Shown: one piece after another, positions 29,501 through 37,585 of the stretch
How the letters are laid out: every line of letters begins with the position of its first letter
Position numbering within the stretch: position 1 is the stretch's first letter
Source of the DNA: CAVXDY01 sp963760715
GTDB lineage: Bacteria; Actinomycetota; Thermoleophilia; Miltoncostaeales; Miltoncostaeaceae
Reading direction: 5' to 3'
DNA: 64,000 nt
Assembly (NCBI GenBank): GCA_963760715.1
Contig: CAVXDY010000003.1
Coordinates: forward strand, 620,001 to 684,000
Translations under genes and position numbers: made by a program
Notes under the pieces: model-generated
The model's input: only the letters and a program-made list of their open reading frames with translations
Database searches by the model: none
Told to the model about the DNA's origin: nothing

Positions 29501-29876
29501 CGGTGCGGAAGCCGGGACGGGAGGGACCGGTCGCTCCTGCGGCACCGCGATTCGCTGCTGGGTGATGCAGGTCCCTCCGGGTCGGATCCGTCGCACGCCG
29601 GGCCGGGCCGCGCGCAGAGCGGTCCGGCGAAGCGCGCGGGAGTATATCGGGACGCCGATTGGGGCGGCAACGAAAGCGCGACGGGGGGACGTTCGTCCCA
29701 CGCCCCCGTCACCATCGACGGCCACGTGGGCGGCCACCCGCGGGGCGCGCCCGGGCGTGCCGCAGGCGACGGGTCCGGCGCCGGGCTGACCGCGGCACCG
29801 CAGCGCCAAAAACGCTGATGGGCGCTGGCCTTTCGGTCAGTTGCCCGTAGGGTGGCGAAGTCGGGAGGATCGCCCT
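29501..29876. other. Divergent intergenic region between atp operon and secreted protein
   Basis: This 376-base gap holds the atp promoter (29641-29670) on the minus strand. Towards the plus-strand gene there is a 7-bp inverted repeat CAGCGCC (29801-29807) / GGCGCTG (29821-29827) and a possible -10 TAGGGT at 29848-29853 without a convincing -35. No coding region or RNA gene is recognised in it. Confidence 0.45.
29641..29670 (-). promoter_or_regulatory. Promoter of the ATP synthase operon
   Basis: On the minus strand TTGCCG (29670-29665) and TATACT (29646-29641) are separated by 18 bases, a near-consensus sigma70 pair in an otherwise very GC-rich stretch. The predicted start is near 29634, giving a leader of about 135 bases before the AtpI-like gene. 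It would drive about ten genes through atpC and FKBP. Confidence 0.65.
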
Positions 29877-31247
29877 ATGAGGAGCTCCGTGCTCCGTGCC
29901 CTCCGATCAGCGCTCGTGCTCAGCGCCGGAGGCACGGTCCTCGCCTGTGCGCCGCTCCTCCATGCCGAGACCGTGCTCTACGACCGGGGAGACCAGGTGC
30001 AGCGGCTCCTCGCCATCGGGCCCCCCGGCCTCACCCAGGCCGACGGCCTCATCCAGCAGCAGCCGGCCAAGCGCGCCCTGCCGGGGACGCGGCAGGCCTG
30101 GAAGGTGTCCGGCGGCGCCGGGACCCGCGCGACCCCGAGCCTCGTGGGCCTCGGCGCGACGAGGATCACCGAGATCCTGAGGGACCGCATCGCGCGGTCC
30201 GGCGGGCACCTGGTGTTCCTCGACGAGCTCGGACCCGCCTTCAAGGGCCGCCAGGGGGACGACCTGGGGCAGGCCCTCCGGTTCCTCCAGAAGGAGACGA
30301 CCCCCTACGCGCCGGACGGCCTCAACCTGCGCGTGCACCTCTACGTGGGGTCGCCCGGCCAGCTGCTGGCCGACGACAAGTCGTGGACCGGCGCCCGGCG
30401 CGCGATGTCGCTGGCCGGGGGCGTCTGGCTCGAGGCCTACCACGAGCGCGACCAGTGGACGGCCGAGGAGTGGGTCACGTGGCCCGGCGAGGTGGCCAAG
30501 GAGATGGACTCGATCGGAGGCGAGAGCAAGCGCGTCCACGTGCTGCTCCGGGGCGGCGGCGATCACGCCCAGACCTGGCGGCTCGCCCGCACCGGCAGCG
30601 CCTGCGGGGTGCTCGGCACCGGCCCCGGCGCCTACCGCCTGGGCGAGGATGCCGCCCGTTTCGTGGCCGAGTTCCGCCGCACCTTCCCGTCGCCCGGCTC
30701 CAAGCCCGTCGGCTGCACGCCGGCGGCGACGCTCCCGCCGGCCGCCGCCCACGCAGTGGTGTCCGCGGTCGCGCGCGAGGACTCCGGCGTCGAGCTGCCG
30801 CCGGGCGCGATCGGCTCCCCTCCCCTGCCCGCCGGCTCGGCCGCGCAGGTGACGGTCCGGCTGGGCGACGACCCGCTGGGCCTGGCCGCGGGCCTCGGCA
30901 CCGGCCCCGACCGGATGTGGTCGGCCGCGCGCGCGCAGCTGCGCGCCGTGGGCCCGGGCTTCTCGGTGACCGCCCCGGTCGAGGCCGACGGGAGCGCACG
31001 GATCGCCTTCCTGCCCACCGCGCCGGGTCCGGTTTCGCTGTGGCTCACGGTGCCCGGGTCGGCCATCAGCCGCGCCGTGGGCACGCCGGTGGACACGCTT
31101 GCGGGCCTCCGGGCGTCCGGCGCCCCGCCGGAGCTGGTGGAGCGCGTCCTGGCGGCGCCCGCGACATGGGCCATCGACGATGCCCTCATCCCCGCCGGGG
31201 CGTCCGCCGGGACACCCCCCCTGGTGATCGTCCCGCCCTCCGCGTAG
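29877..31247 (+). CDS. Secreted protein of unknown function
   Basis: This is a 456-residue protein starting at ATG 29877, with GGGAGG 8-13 bases upstream. A clear signal peptide (about residues 1-28, SALVLSAGGTVLACAPLLHA) is followed by a domain of about 240 residues containing ETVLYDRGDQVQRLLAIGPPG, LVFLDELGPAF and HVLLRGGGDHAQTWR. The C-terminal part (about 290-400) is beta-rich and Pro/Ala-rich (VTVRLGDDPLGLAAGLG). The middle domain, with its acidic residues on beta strands, faintly recalls TIM-barrel glycosidases, but no catalytic pair can be assigned. It is the only plus-strand gene between the atp operon and wecA. Confidence 0.75.
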   Translation: MRSSVLRALRSALVLSAGGTVLACAPLLHAETVLYDRGDQVQRLLAIGPPGLTQADGLIQQQPAKRALPGTRQAWKVSGGAGTRATPSLVGLGATRITEILRDRIARSGGHLVFLDELGPAFKGRQGDDLGQALRFLQKETTPYAPDGLNLRVHLYVGSPGQLLADDKSWTGARRAMSLAGGVWLEAYHERDQWTAEEWVTWPGEVAKEMDSIGGESKRVHVLLRGGGDHAQTWRLARTGSACGVLGTGPGAYRLGEDAARFVAEFRRTFPSPGSKPVGCTPAATLPPAAAHAVVSAVAREDSGVELPPGAIGSPPLPAGSAAQVTVRLGDDPLGLAAGLGTGPDRMWSAARAQLRAVGPGFSVTAPVEADGSARIAFLPTAPGPVSLWLTVPGSAISRAVGTPVDTLAGLRASGAPPELVERVLAAPATWAIDDALIPAGASAGTPPLVIVPPSA

Positions 31248-31269
31248 GAGACCCGGGCGAGCCGGCGCC

Positions 31270-32361
31270 CTAGGGCCGCTCCGCCATCTCGCGGGCGCTC
31301 GCGCGGGCCTGGCGGCTCTCGCGCACCAGCTTCACGACCGGCGTGCTCCGCCACTTCAGGATCTCGAGCACGTAGATCAGATAGATGGAGGCGATCAGGG
31401 CCACGAGGCCGGCCGCCGCGAGCCCGAACGAGCCGAGCATCCCCGCGCCGCCGGGGTCGTCGTAGGGCACGAACCGGAGCGCCACGGCCACGGCGCCCAT
31501 CAGCGCGCACCAGCCGTAGAGCGCCAGCACGGTCTTGCGCTGGCCCCAGCCGATCGCGAAGAAGCGGTGGTGGAAGTGGCTGCGGTCGGCGGAGTAGATC
31601 GGCAGGCGGTGCTTCAGCCGCTTCAGGATCACGAACGAGGTGTCCAGGATCGGGATCGCGAGGATCAGGAGCGGCGCCACGACGGCGATGGCCGCCGTTG
31701 TCTTCATGACCCCGCTGATGGCCACGCCGGCGATGACGAAGCCCAGCAGCATCGACCCGGAGTCCCCCATGAAGACCCGGGCGGGGTGGAAGTTGAAGAC
31801 CAGGAAGGCGGCGCAGGCGCCCGCCAGGGCGGCGGCCATGATCGCCGGGTCGGCGCGGCCCAGCGAGGCGGCCAGGATGGCGAAGGTCGTCGCCCCGAGG
31901 CCGGTGATGCCGGCGGCCAGCCCGTCCATCCCGTCGATGAAGTTGATCATGTTCATGAGGGCCACGAACCACAGCACCGTGAGCGGGTACTGGGCCGGGC
32001 CGAGGTCGCCGGCGCCCAGGAACGGGAGCGTGATGTGGTCGATCGTGAGGCCCGCGGCGATCGGAACCGTCGCGCACGCGACCTGGCCGCACAGCTTCAG
32101 GGCCGGGCTGAGGCCCCAGATGTCGTCGACCGCCCCGAGGGCCGTGATGAGGATCGCGCCGCACACCAGCGCCCGCGCCGCGGAGTCCGCGGGCAGGTAG
32201 TAGAGCACCGGCACCAGGAAGCCGGCCAGGATGCCCAGCCCCCCGAGGCGCGGGGTGGGCTCGCGATGGATGCGGCGGTCGGAGGGTTGGTCCACCGCGC
32301 CCACCGCCCGCGCGAGCCGAGCCGCCAGGGGTGTGGCCGCCAGCACCACGAGGGCGGCCAC
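31270..32361 (-). CDS. wecA: WecA/MraY-type undecaprenyl-phosphate sugar-1-phosphate transferase
   Basis: This is a polytopic membrane enzyme that transfers a sugar-1-phosphate (probably GlcNAc-1-P) from a UDP-sugar to undecaprenyl phosphate. Signatures: DRRIHREPTPRLGGLGI, ALGAVDDIWGLSP (Mg-binding Asp pair), NMINFIDGMDGLAAG, VFMGDSGSMLLGF, and the His motif DRSHFHHRFF. The GTG start at 32361 lies inside the first TM segment. In-frame codons continue upstream through a hydrophobic stretch to a CTG at 32397 without a standard start, so the true N-terminus is uncertain. Its position between upp/glyA and the atp operon is conserved in actinobacteria. Confidence 0.9.
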   Translation of the reverse strand: MAALVVLAATPLAARLARAVGAVDQPSDRRIHREPTPRLGGLGILAGFLVPVLYYLPADSAARALVCGAILITALGAVDDIWGLSPALKLCGQVACATVPIAAGLTIDHITLPFLGAGDLGPAQYPLTVLWFVALMNMINFIDGMDGLAAGITGLGATTFAILAASLGRADPAIMAAALAGACAAFLVFNFHPARVFMGDSGSMLLGFVIAGVAISGVMKTTAAIAVVAPLLILAIPILDTSFVILKRLKHRLPIYSADRSHFHHRFFAIGWGQRKTVLALYGWCALMGAVAVALRFVPYDDPGGAGMLGSFGLAAAGLVALIASIYLIYVLEILKWRSTPVVKLVRESRQARASAREMAERP

Positions 32362-32460
32362 GAGGGCGCAGATGATGGGGATGAGGGTTGTCGTCAGGAG
32401 AGGGTCAACCCCAGCGCCGGGCCGGCGCCGATCGGGGTCGGGAGGGCGCTAGAGGGGATT

Positions 32461-33270
32461 CTAGGTCCCCCGGTCGAAGCCCTTCAACGAATCGCGGGTC
32501 GTGTGCGTGAGCGCCGCGGCCCGGAGGACCAGGCCACGCGGGAGGATACGCGCGGCCAGCATGCTGCCGCGCGCGACCGGCCCGGTCACCGCCCGCCGCC
32601 GCCCCGCGGCCAGCGCGCGCCACGCCGCCCGGATCACGAGATCGACGTCGTCGAATGGGATCCACCAGTGCGCGGGGCCGGTGTCGGCGCTCATGGTGAA
32701 CTCGGTCCGCGTGGGCCCCGGGCAGATCGCGAGCGCGCGCACGCCGGTGCCGCGCAGCTCCTCGGCCAGGGCCTCCGCCAGGTGCAGCCCGAAGACCTTC
32801 GTCGCCGCGTAGGTGGCCATGAAGGGCACCGGCTGCCAGGCCGCCGCCGAGCTGACCACCACCACGGCGCCGCTGCCCCGCGCGACCATCCCGGGCAGAA
32901 CGTGGGCCGCCAGGTCCACCACCGCGACGCAGTTGAGGCGCACCATCGCCGACTGGCGCTCGCGCTCGAGCTCCCACAGCCGCCCGCGGGAGCCGAAGCC
33001 GGCGTTCAGCACCACCACCTCCGGCGGCTCCGGCTCGGCCGTGATGGCCTCGCGGCAGGCCGCGAGCCCGGCGTCGGTGGCCAGGTCGGCCACCACGACG
33101 CGGGCCTCGACCCCGTGCCGCTCCGCCACGATCCGGGCCAGCTCGCGCAGGCGGTCCTCGCGCCGCGCCACCACCAGGAGGTCGTGGCCGCGGGCGGCGA
33201 GGCTCTGGGCGAACCCCCAGCCGATGCCCGACGACGCACCGGTCACGACCCCCAGCGGGCGCCCGGTCAC
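32461..33270 (-). CDS. Short-chain dehydrogenase/reductase
   Basis: This is a 269-residue classical SDR. The cofactor motif GASSGIGWGFA lies near residue 11, the NAG motif in VVLNAGFG, the catalytic Ser in VVSSAAAWQPVPF, and the YxxxK pair in YAATKVFGLH. ARREDRL after the second strand suggests NADP(H) preference. The substrate is unknown; the overall pattern resembles DltE/YqjQ-type oxidoreductases. The start is GTG 33270, 22 bases after the upp stop, so it is probably cotranscribed with upp. Confidence 0.9.
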   Translation of the reverse strand: MTGRPLGVVTGASSGIGWGFAQSLAARGHDLLVVARREDRLRELARIVAERHGVEARVVVADLATDAGLAACREAITAEPEPPEVVVLNAGFGSRGRLWELERERQSAMVRLNCVAVVDLAAHVLPGMVARGSGAVVVVSSAAAWQPVPFMATYAATKVFGLHLAEALAEELRGTGVRALAICPGPTRTEFTMSADTGPAHWWIPFDDVDLVIRAAWRALAAGRRRAVTGPVARGSMLAARILPRGLVLRAAALTHTTRDSLKGFDRGT

Positions 33271-33292
33271 GCGGCCGTCGGGGGCTCGGAGA

Positions 33293-33931
33293 TCAGCCGG
33301 GCTCCGAGTAGAGCCGGTCGCCCGCGTCGCCGAGGCCCGGGACGATGTAGCCGCGCTCGTCGAGGCGCTCGTCGATGGCGGCGACCGTGATCGGCACCTC
33401 CGGATCGGCGGCGGCCACCGCCGCCAGCCCCTCGGGGGCGGCGATCAGCCCCACCAGGTGCAGCCGCTCGGCCCCCGCCGCGCGGAGCGCCCGCAGCGCC
33501 GCCACGCTCGAGCCGCCGGTCGCGATCATGACCTCCAGCAGCACCACCTCGTCGGACGCGAGATCGTCCGGCAGGCTCGTCAGGTAGGTGTGCGGCTGGA
33601 GGGTCTTCTCGTCCCGGGACAGGCCCATGAAGCCCACCCGCGTCCCGGGGGGCAGCAGGTCGAGCGCCGGCTCCAGCAGGACGAGCCCGGCCCGGAGCAC
33701 CGGCACCAGGGTCAGCCGGCGCGCCGGGCGCGTGACCCGCGCGGGAGCGACCGGCGTGGTCACCTCCCCGTCCACGGTCTCGAGGTCGCGCAGGGCCTCG
33801 GCCACCGCGAGGGTGCCGAGCACGCGGGCCGAGCGCCGCACCGCCGGGTCGGCCGACCGCGCGTCGCGGATCGCCGCCAGGTGCGCGCCGACGATGGCGC
33901 CGGACAGGACGGTGGTCGGGCGGGCGGGCAC
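33293..33931 (-). CDS. upp: Uracil phosphoribosyltransferase
   Basis: This enzyme makes UMP from uracil and PRPP in pyrimidine salvage. At 212 residues it has the family length. Motifs: LVPVLRAGLVLLEP, VGFMGLSRDEKTLQP, the PRPP loop VVLLEVMIATGGSS, and the uracil-binding C-terminus GYIVPGLGDAGDRLY. The PRPP loop has Glu-Val-Met where most members have Asp-Pro-Met, a mild oddity. The start is GTG 33931 with TAGGCT six bases upstream (leaderless candidate). Confidence 0.95.
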   Translation of the reverse strand: MPARPTTVLSGAIVGAHLAAIRDARSADPAVRRSARVLGTLAVAEALRDLETVDGEVTTPVAPARVTRPARRLTLVPVLRAGLVLLEPALDLLPPGTRVGFMGLSRDEKTLQPHTYLTSLPDDLASDEVVLLEVMIATGGSSVAALRALRAAGAERLHLVGLIAAPEGLAAVAAADPEVPITVAAIDERLDERGYIVPGLGDAGDRLYSEPG

Positions 33932-33937
33932 CGGGGC

Positions 33938-33943
33938 AGCCTA
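33938..33943 (-). promoter_or_regulatory. -10 element of a probably leaderless upp transcript
   Basis: On the minus strand TAGGCT is followed by GCCCCG and the GTG start codon. There is no Shine-Dalgarno sequence. The same hexamer-plus-GCCCCGGTG layout occurs before the M20 gene at 20429-20434. Confidence 0.45.
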
Positions 33944-33992
33944 TCCGGGGGGGCGCCGGAGGACGACGGGCGGCCCCGGCGAACGCTGGGGG

Positions 33993-34682
33993 GTGCCTCA
34001 CGCCGAGCGACATCTGAGCCACCGCGAGGGATGGCTCCGCGCCGCGGTGCTGGGCGCGAACGACGGCACCCTCTCCACCGCGGGCCTCGTCGTGGGCGTC
34101 GCGGCCTCCGATGCGTCGCTGTCGGCGATCCTCACGGCCGGGCTCGCCGGTCTCGTCGCCGGCGCGCTCTCGATGGCGGCCGGCGAGTACGTCTCGGTGA
34201 GCTCGCAACGCGACGCGGAGCTCGCCGACCTGCGCCTCGAGCGCCGCGAGCTCGAGGCGGACCCCGAGGGCGAGCTGGCCGAGCTGGCCGCGATCTACGA
34301 GGACCGGGGCCTGAGCGCGGGGCTCGCCCGCCAGGTCGCCGAGGAGCTGTCCGAGGGTGACCGCCTGGCCGCGCACGCCCGCGACGAGCTGGGCCTGGAC
34401 CAGCGCGCCATGGCCCGCCCCTTCCAGGCCGCGTGGACGTCGGCGGTCTCGTTCGCGGTCGGCGCCATCCTCCCCCTGATCGCGATCGGCGTCGCCCCGA
34501 GCGGTGCCCGGATCGCCGTGACGGTGGTGGTGACCCTCGTGGCGCTGGCCGTCCTCGGGGCGGTCGGCGCCCGCCTCGGCGGCGCCCGTCAGGGCCGCGC
34601 CGCCCTGCGCGTCGCCGCCTGGGGAGCCGTCGCGATGGCCCTGACCATCGCGATCGGGGCCGTCGTGGGGACGGCGGTCTAG
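33993..34682 (+). CDS. VIT1/CCC1-family metal transporter
   Basis: This is a 229-residue membrane protein. The start GTG 33993 is followed by HLSHREGWLRAAVLGANDGTLSTAGLVVGV, the conserved VIT N-terminus with the DG(T)xS motif in TM1. Then come SMAAGEYVSVSSQRDAE (TM2 end), a charged cytoplasmic helix region (about 75-145) and three C-terminal TM segments. Relatives move Fe2+ or Mn2+ out of the cytoplasm. It is transcribed divergently from upp. Its TAG stop shares the palindrome CTAG with the stop of the convergent hydrolase gene. Confidence 0.92.
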   Translation: MPHAERHLSHREGWLRAAVLGANDGTLSTAGLVVGVAASDASLSAILTAGLAGLVAGALSMAAGEYVSVSSQRDAELADLRLERRELEADPEGELAELAAIYEDRGLSAGLARQVAEELSEGDRLAAHARDELGLDQRAMARPFQAAWTSAVSFAVGAILPLIAIGVAPSGARIAVTVVVTLVALAVLGAVGARLGGARQGRAALRVAAWGAVAMALTIAIGAVVGTAV

Positions 34683-36118
34683 CCCGCCCCCAGGCATGCG
34701 GTGTTCGGCGCGGCGGTGGGATCGTCGAAGAAGCGCGCGATGATGCCGATCCCGCAGGCGCCCGCGGCCACCGCCGGAGAGTGGCCCACGAAGGGCACCT
34801 TGATCAGGGTGCTGTTGGGCAGCTCGCGGGCCACGGTCGCGCCGTAGCGGGGCGGGGTGATCTGGTCGAGCTGGCCCGAGAAGACCAGCGCCGGCTTCGC
34901 GCTCGAGACGGGCTGGAAGGTGAGCGGGTCCGCCTTGGGCACCCCCCACCCGGCGCACACCGACAGCAGCGGCTGGCCCACGATCGGGCTCGCGCGGACC
35001 AGCTCACGGGCGACCCGCGGCAGCCGCCGGGCGTTGGCCGCGAGCGACGCCGGCCCGTAGGCGGCCTCCTCCTGGCACAGGAAGGAGAGCTGCATGCCGC
35101 TCGAGAGGTCGGACTCGGGAACGGCGGCGGCGCCCCCGCCGTCGTCTCCCACCAGCGGGCCGAAGTCCCCCCGTCCCATCGCGGTGATCACGCGCGGGAT
35201 CTGGGCGATGCCCCCGGGGCTGTAGAAGGCCGAGAACAACGCGAGGCTCACCTGGGCCGCCGTGATGGTCACGGTCCTGGTGACGCCGCCCGTCCTCGTG
35301 CGGACCACGGCCGGCCGGGCCGCCAGGCGCCGCATGGCCCGGTCGAGGGTGCGGGCGAGGCCGGGGTTCTCGGTGTTGCAGCGACGCGACGCGTGGCAGA
35401 GGGCGTAGGTGCGCGCGAGCGCCGCGGTGAACGACGAGGCCGCGTCGGCGACGAAGTTCGCCTCGGCGGGGATGGCCGACGAGAGCACGACGCTGCGGAT
35501 CCATGGCGGCTCCCCGCGCAGGGCCTCCAGCGCCAGGCGGGCGCCGTAGGAGCTGCCGAACAGGTTGAGCTGCGGGTATCCGAGCGCCTGGCGCACCTGG
35601 TCCAGGTCGCGGACGTCGTTCAGGGTGTTGTAGGCCGAGAGGTCGTTGCCCGCGGCCCGGAGGCGTGCGGCGCACTGAACGAAGAGGCCGGCCAGCGTCT
35701 CGCCCCGGGGGACCCCGCCGATCGGGCACTCGAGCGCCGGCGTCGAGCGGCCCACGCCCCGCTGGTCGATCAGGATCAGGTCGCGCGTGCGCGCCAGCAG
35801 CGGGCCGAGCCCCCCGGGCCGCGACACCGGGCCCAGGGACCGGAGGATCTTCTCGCCCGGGCCGCCCCCCAGGAGGAGCGTGGCGTCGGCCGCCCCCGGT
35901 CGCGCCGCGCGGATGCGCGCGTAGGCGATCCGGATCTCCGGCGAGGGCACGTCGTACCGCAGCGGGACGTTGATGAATCCGCAGTCCACGCGCGCGGCGG
36001 CCGAGGCCGGCACGCCCGGCGGGCAGGCGGCCGGCGTCGCGGTCGGCACGGAGAGGGCCGGGGCGCTCGCCAGCGCGAGCAGGCCGAGCACGACCGGAAG
36101 CAGGCGGCGCCAGTCCAT
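34679..36118 (-). CDS. Secreted alpha/beta hydrolase (TAP-like peptidase/lipase family)
   Basis: This is a 479-residue protein with a signal peptide (about 1-24). The alpha/beta-hydrolase core has LLLGGGPGE (oxyanion region), LILIDQRGVGRS, the nucleophile Ser in NLFGSSYGARLALE and a TAP-like C-terminal domain with Asp in FSGQLDQITPP and His in VGHSPAVAAG. Four or more Cys in the secreted part suggest disulfides. Relatives are tripeptidyl or prolyl aminopeptidases and exported esterases; the substrate cannot be told. It closes the accessory gene run and is 17 bases downstream of the membrane-protein gene. Confidence 0.88.
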   Translation of the reverse strand: MDWRRLLPVVLGLLALASAPALSVPTATPAACPPGVPASAAARVDCGFINVPLRYDVPSPEIRIAYARIRAARPGAADATLLLGGGPGEKILRSLGPVSRPGGLGPLLARTRDLILIDQRGVGRSTPALECPIGGVPRGETLAGLFVQCAARLRAAGNDLSAYNTLNDVRDLDQVRQALGYPQLNLFGSSYGARLALEALRGEPPWIRSVVLSSAIPAEANFVADAASSFTAALARTYALCHASRRCNTENPGLARTLDRAMRRLAARPAVVRTRTGGVTRTVTITAAQVSLALFSAFYSPGGIAQIPRVITAMGRGDFGPLVGDDGGGAAAVPESDLSSGMQLSFLCQEEAAYGPASLAANARRLPRVARELVRASPIVGQPLLSVCAGWGVPKADPLTFQPVSSAKPALVFSGQLDQITPPRYGATVARELPNSTLIKVPFVGHSPAVAAGACGIGIIARFFDDPTAAPNTACLGAG

Positions 36119-36135
36119 GAGCGCTCGCCCGCGGA

Positions 36136-36630
36136 TCAGGCGGGCTTCGTCGCCATCGCCCAGATGGCGACGAGGTACGCGAGGATGAGCAGGCTGGTGG
36201 CCCACGCGGCGATCGCGACGCCGGCGCCGCCCGCCGCCGCGGAGGCCGTCCCCGCGGAGGCTGCGGCCGCCCGGGCGCGCCCGGCGCGCCGGACGGCGAT
36301 CCCCGCGGCGACCAGCGCCACCAGCAGCAGGAGCGCGCCCGCGTCGCTGGCGATGAAGCCGATGCCGATCCAGGTGAGGTCGGCGTTCTCCAGGTGCTCC
36401 TTCGAGAGGATCCATTCGGCCCCGACCCGCATGACGATGTAGGCGGGGAGGGCCGCGAAGAGGAGGGTGCGCCATCCCCAGCGGACCCCGTCGAGGGCGT
36501 CGCCGCGCCGAGACGCGAAGAGGAACCAGGCGGCCATCACCAGCGATCCCACGAGCACCATCGCGCCGAGGACGTGGACGAAGAGCGGCAGGCCCCACGC
36601 GTCCGGCCGGATCGCGGCGGCCAGGGTCAC
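36136..36630 (-). CDS. Four-helix membrane protein (DUF2269-like), paralogue b
   Basis: This 164-residue protein has four TM segments (about 14-38, 52-72, 82-110 and 140-160). The N-terminal LPLFVHVLGAMVLVG resembles the start of the next protein upstream (LFLHLLGAFTAF), so the two are probably paralogues of the DUF2269 type, whose function is unknown. A linker rich in Ala/Arg/Gly separates helices 3 and 4. GTG 36630 overlaps the stop of its partner (GTGA), which suggests a heteromeric membrane complex (inference). Confidence 0.7.
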   Translation of the reverse strand: MTLAAAIRPDAWGLPLFVHVLGAMVLVGSLVMAAWFLFASRRGDALDGVRWGWRTLLFAALPAYIVMRVGAEWILSKEHLENADLTWIGIGFIASDAGALLLLVALVAAGIAVRRAGRARAAAASAGTASAAAGGAGVAIAAWATSLLILAYLVAIWAMATKPA

Positions 36631-37025
36631 GCGCCCGGCTTCCAGATCATCAGGACCAGGATCGCCACGACCGTCGCCGTGCGCAGCCAGTGCCACATCG
36701 ACAGGCGGCCCTCGGCCGGGACGCCGCCGGTCTTCAGCCCCTCCACGACGGCCGTCCGGGCCCGCGAGCCGAAGGCGCTCGAGACGCCCAGCAGGACGAG
36801 CGCGGCGAGGATCCACCCGTCCCAGATCTCGTAGCCGTCCACGTCGAGGGCGAGCCAGACCCCGAAGACCACCAGCAGGATCCCGCTCACGTTCCACGAC
36901 CAGTCGGCGAGCAGGAAGCCACCCCGGTCCGGAGCGACGCCGAGGGCGTAGGCGGAGAACATCGCGATGGTCACGAACGCGGTGAACGCGCCGAGGAGGT
37001 GGAGGAAGAGGAGGGTGTCGTACAT
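36627..37025 (-). CDS. Four-helix membrane protein (DUF2269-like), paralogue a
   Basis: This 132-residue protein has four TM segments (about 4-28, 44-63, 68-88 and 113-129). It starts MYDTLLFLHLLGAF. There is a conserved-looking His near the outer end of TM1 and Trp-rich turns (DWSWNVSG, DGYEIWDGW), but no recognised active site. It is coupled to the paralogue downstream. Between it and the cupredoxin gene upstream there are 71 bases without a clear promoter. Confidence 0.7.
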   Translation of the reverse strand: MYDTLLFLHLLGAFTAFVTIAMFSAYALGVAPDRGGFLLADWSWNVSGILLVVFGVWLALDVDGYEIWDGWILAALVLLGVSSAFGSRARTAVVEGLKTGGVPAEGRLSMWHWLRTATVVAILVLMIWKPGA

Positions 37026-37096
37026 CGGGCGGGTCGCAGTCAACGAGGTCGGCGGGTCGCCTGTCAACGTCGACCGCGGCCCCGCGGGGCCGCCGC

Positions 37097-37585
37097 TCAG
37101 CGGTGGGCGGCCCGCCGCTCGGCGGCCCGCCGCGACCTCTGCTGCACGACGGGCGCCGGGTCGGCCTGCGCGTCCACGAAGCTCACCATTCCCTGTGTCT
37201 CGTGGGAGTCGGAGGTCCCGGCGAACAGCGAGCAGTAGATCTTGTAGCGCCCCGGGGTGAGGGTCGCGGTGACGGTGCCGTTGGTCCCCGGGGCCAGGTA
37301 CACCTGCCGCAGGGTCCCCGTGCCGTCGACGATGCTGAAGTCGTGGTCGTCCATGCCCCGGTTGTTGACGTGGAAGGTCACCTGGCCCGCCGCCACCAGC
37401 TTCTTGGAGGGCACGACCAGCCACTCCCCCTCGTCCACCCCCAGCGAGTTGGGCAGCCGGGGCGGGGTCGCCGGCGGCGGGAGCGTCGTGCGATGGATGC
37501 GCGGGGCGGCCACCGCCGTGGCGGCGCCGAGGGTGGAGAGGCACACGAGGGCCAGCGCGACGCGGGCCCTGGGAGGGCCGTGCAT
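37097..37585 (-). CDS. Secreted cupredoxin-like protein
   Basis: This 162-residue protein has a signal peptide (about 1-27). A plastocyanin/azurin-type fold is indicated by FHVNNRGMDDHDF, GTVTATLTPGRYKIYC and the C-terminal ligand loop. Candidate type-1 copper ligands are His81, Cys118, His128 and Met133. The Cys-to-His spacing (x9) is longer than in plastocyanins because of an inserted FAGTSDS. A basic tail follows (RSRRAAERRAAHR). The ATG shares one base with the DUF1501 stop (TGATG), so it is translationally coupled. It is likely a periplasmic or cell-surface electron carrier; its partner is unknown. Confidence 0.82.
   Translation of the reverse strand: MHGPPRARVALALVCLSTLGAATAVAAPRIHRTTLPPPATPPRLPNSLGVDEGEWLVVPSKKLVAAGQVTFHVNNRGMDDHDFSIVDGTGTLRQVYLAPGTNGTVTATLTPGRYKIYCSLFAGTSDSHETQGMVSFVDAQADPAPVVQQRSRRAAERRAAHR

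Noticed and set aside
31567..33390. Plus-strand frame opposite wecA and the SDR gene
   Set aside because: It has no motifs, overlaps two conserved genes entirely and has no ribosome binding site.
33536..33560. Upp PRPP loop with Glu-Val-Met in place of Asp-Pro-Met as a sign of lost activity
   Set aside because: The acidic residue is conserved in charge and the rest of the enzyme is intact, so activity is likely kept.
34679..34682. VIT1-type transporter and hydrolase genes share the CTAG palindrome for their stop codons
   Set aside because: It is a curious four-base overlap of convergent genes, but such overlaps are common in compact genomes and no function is implied.
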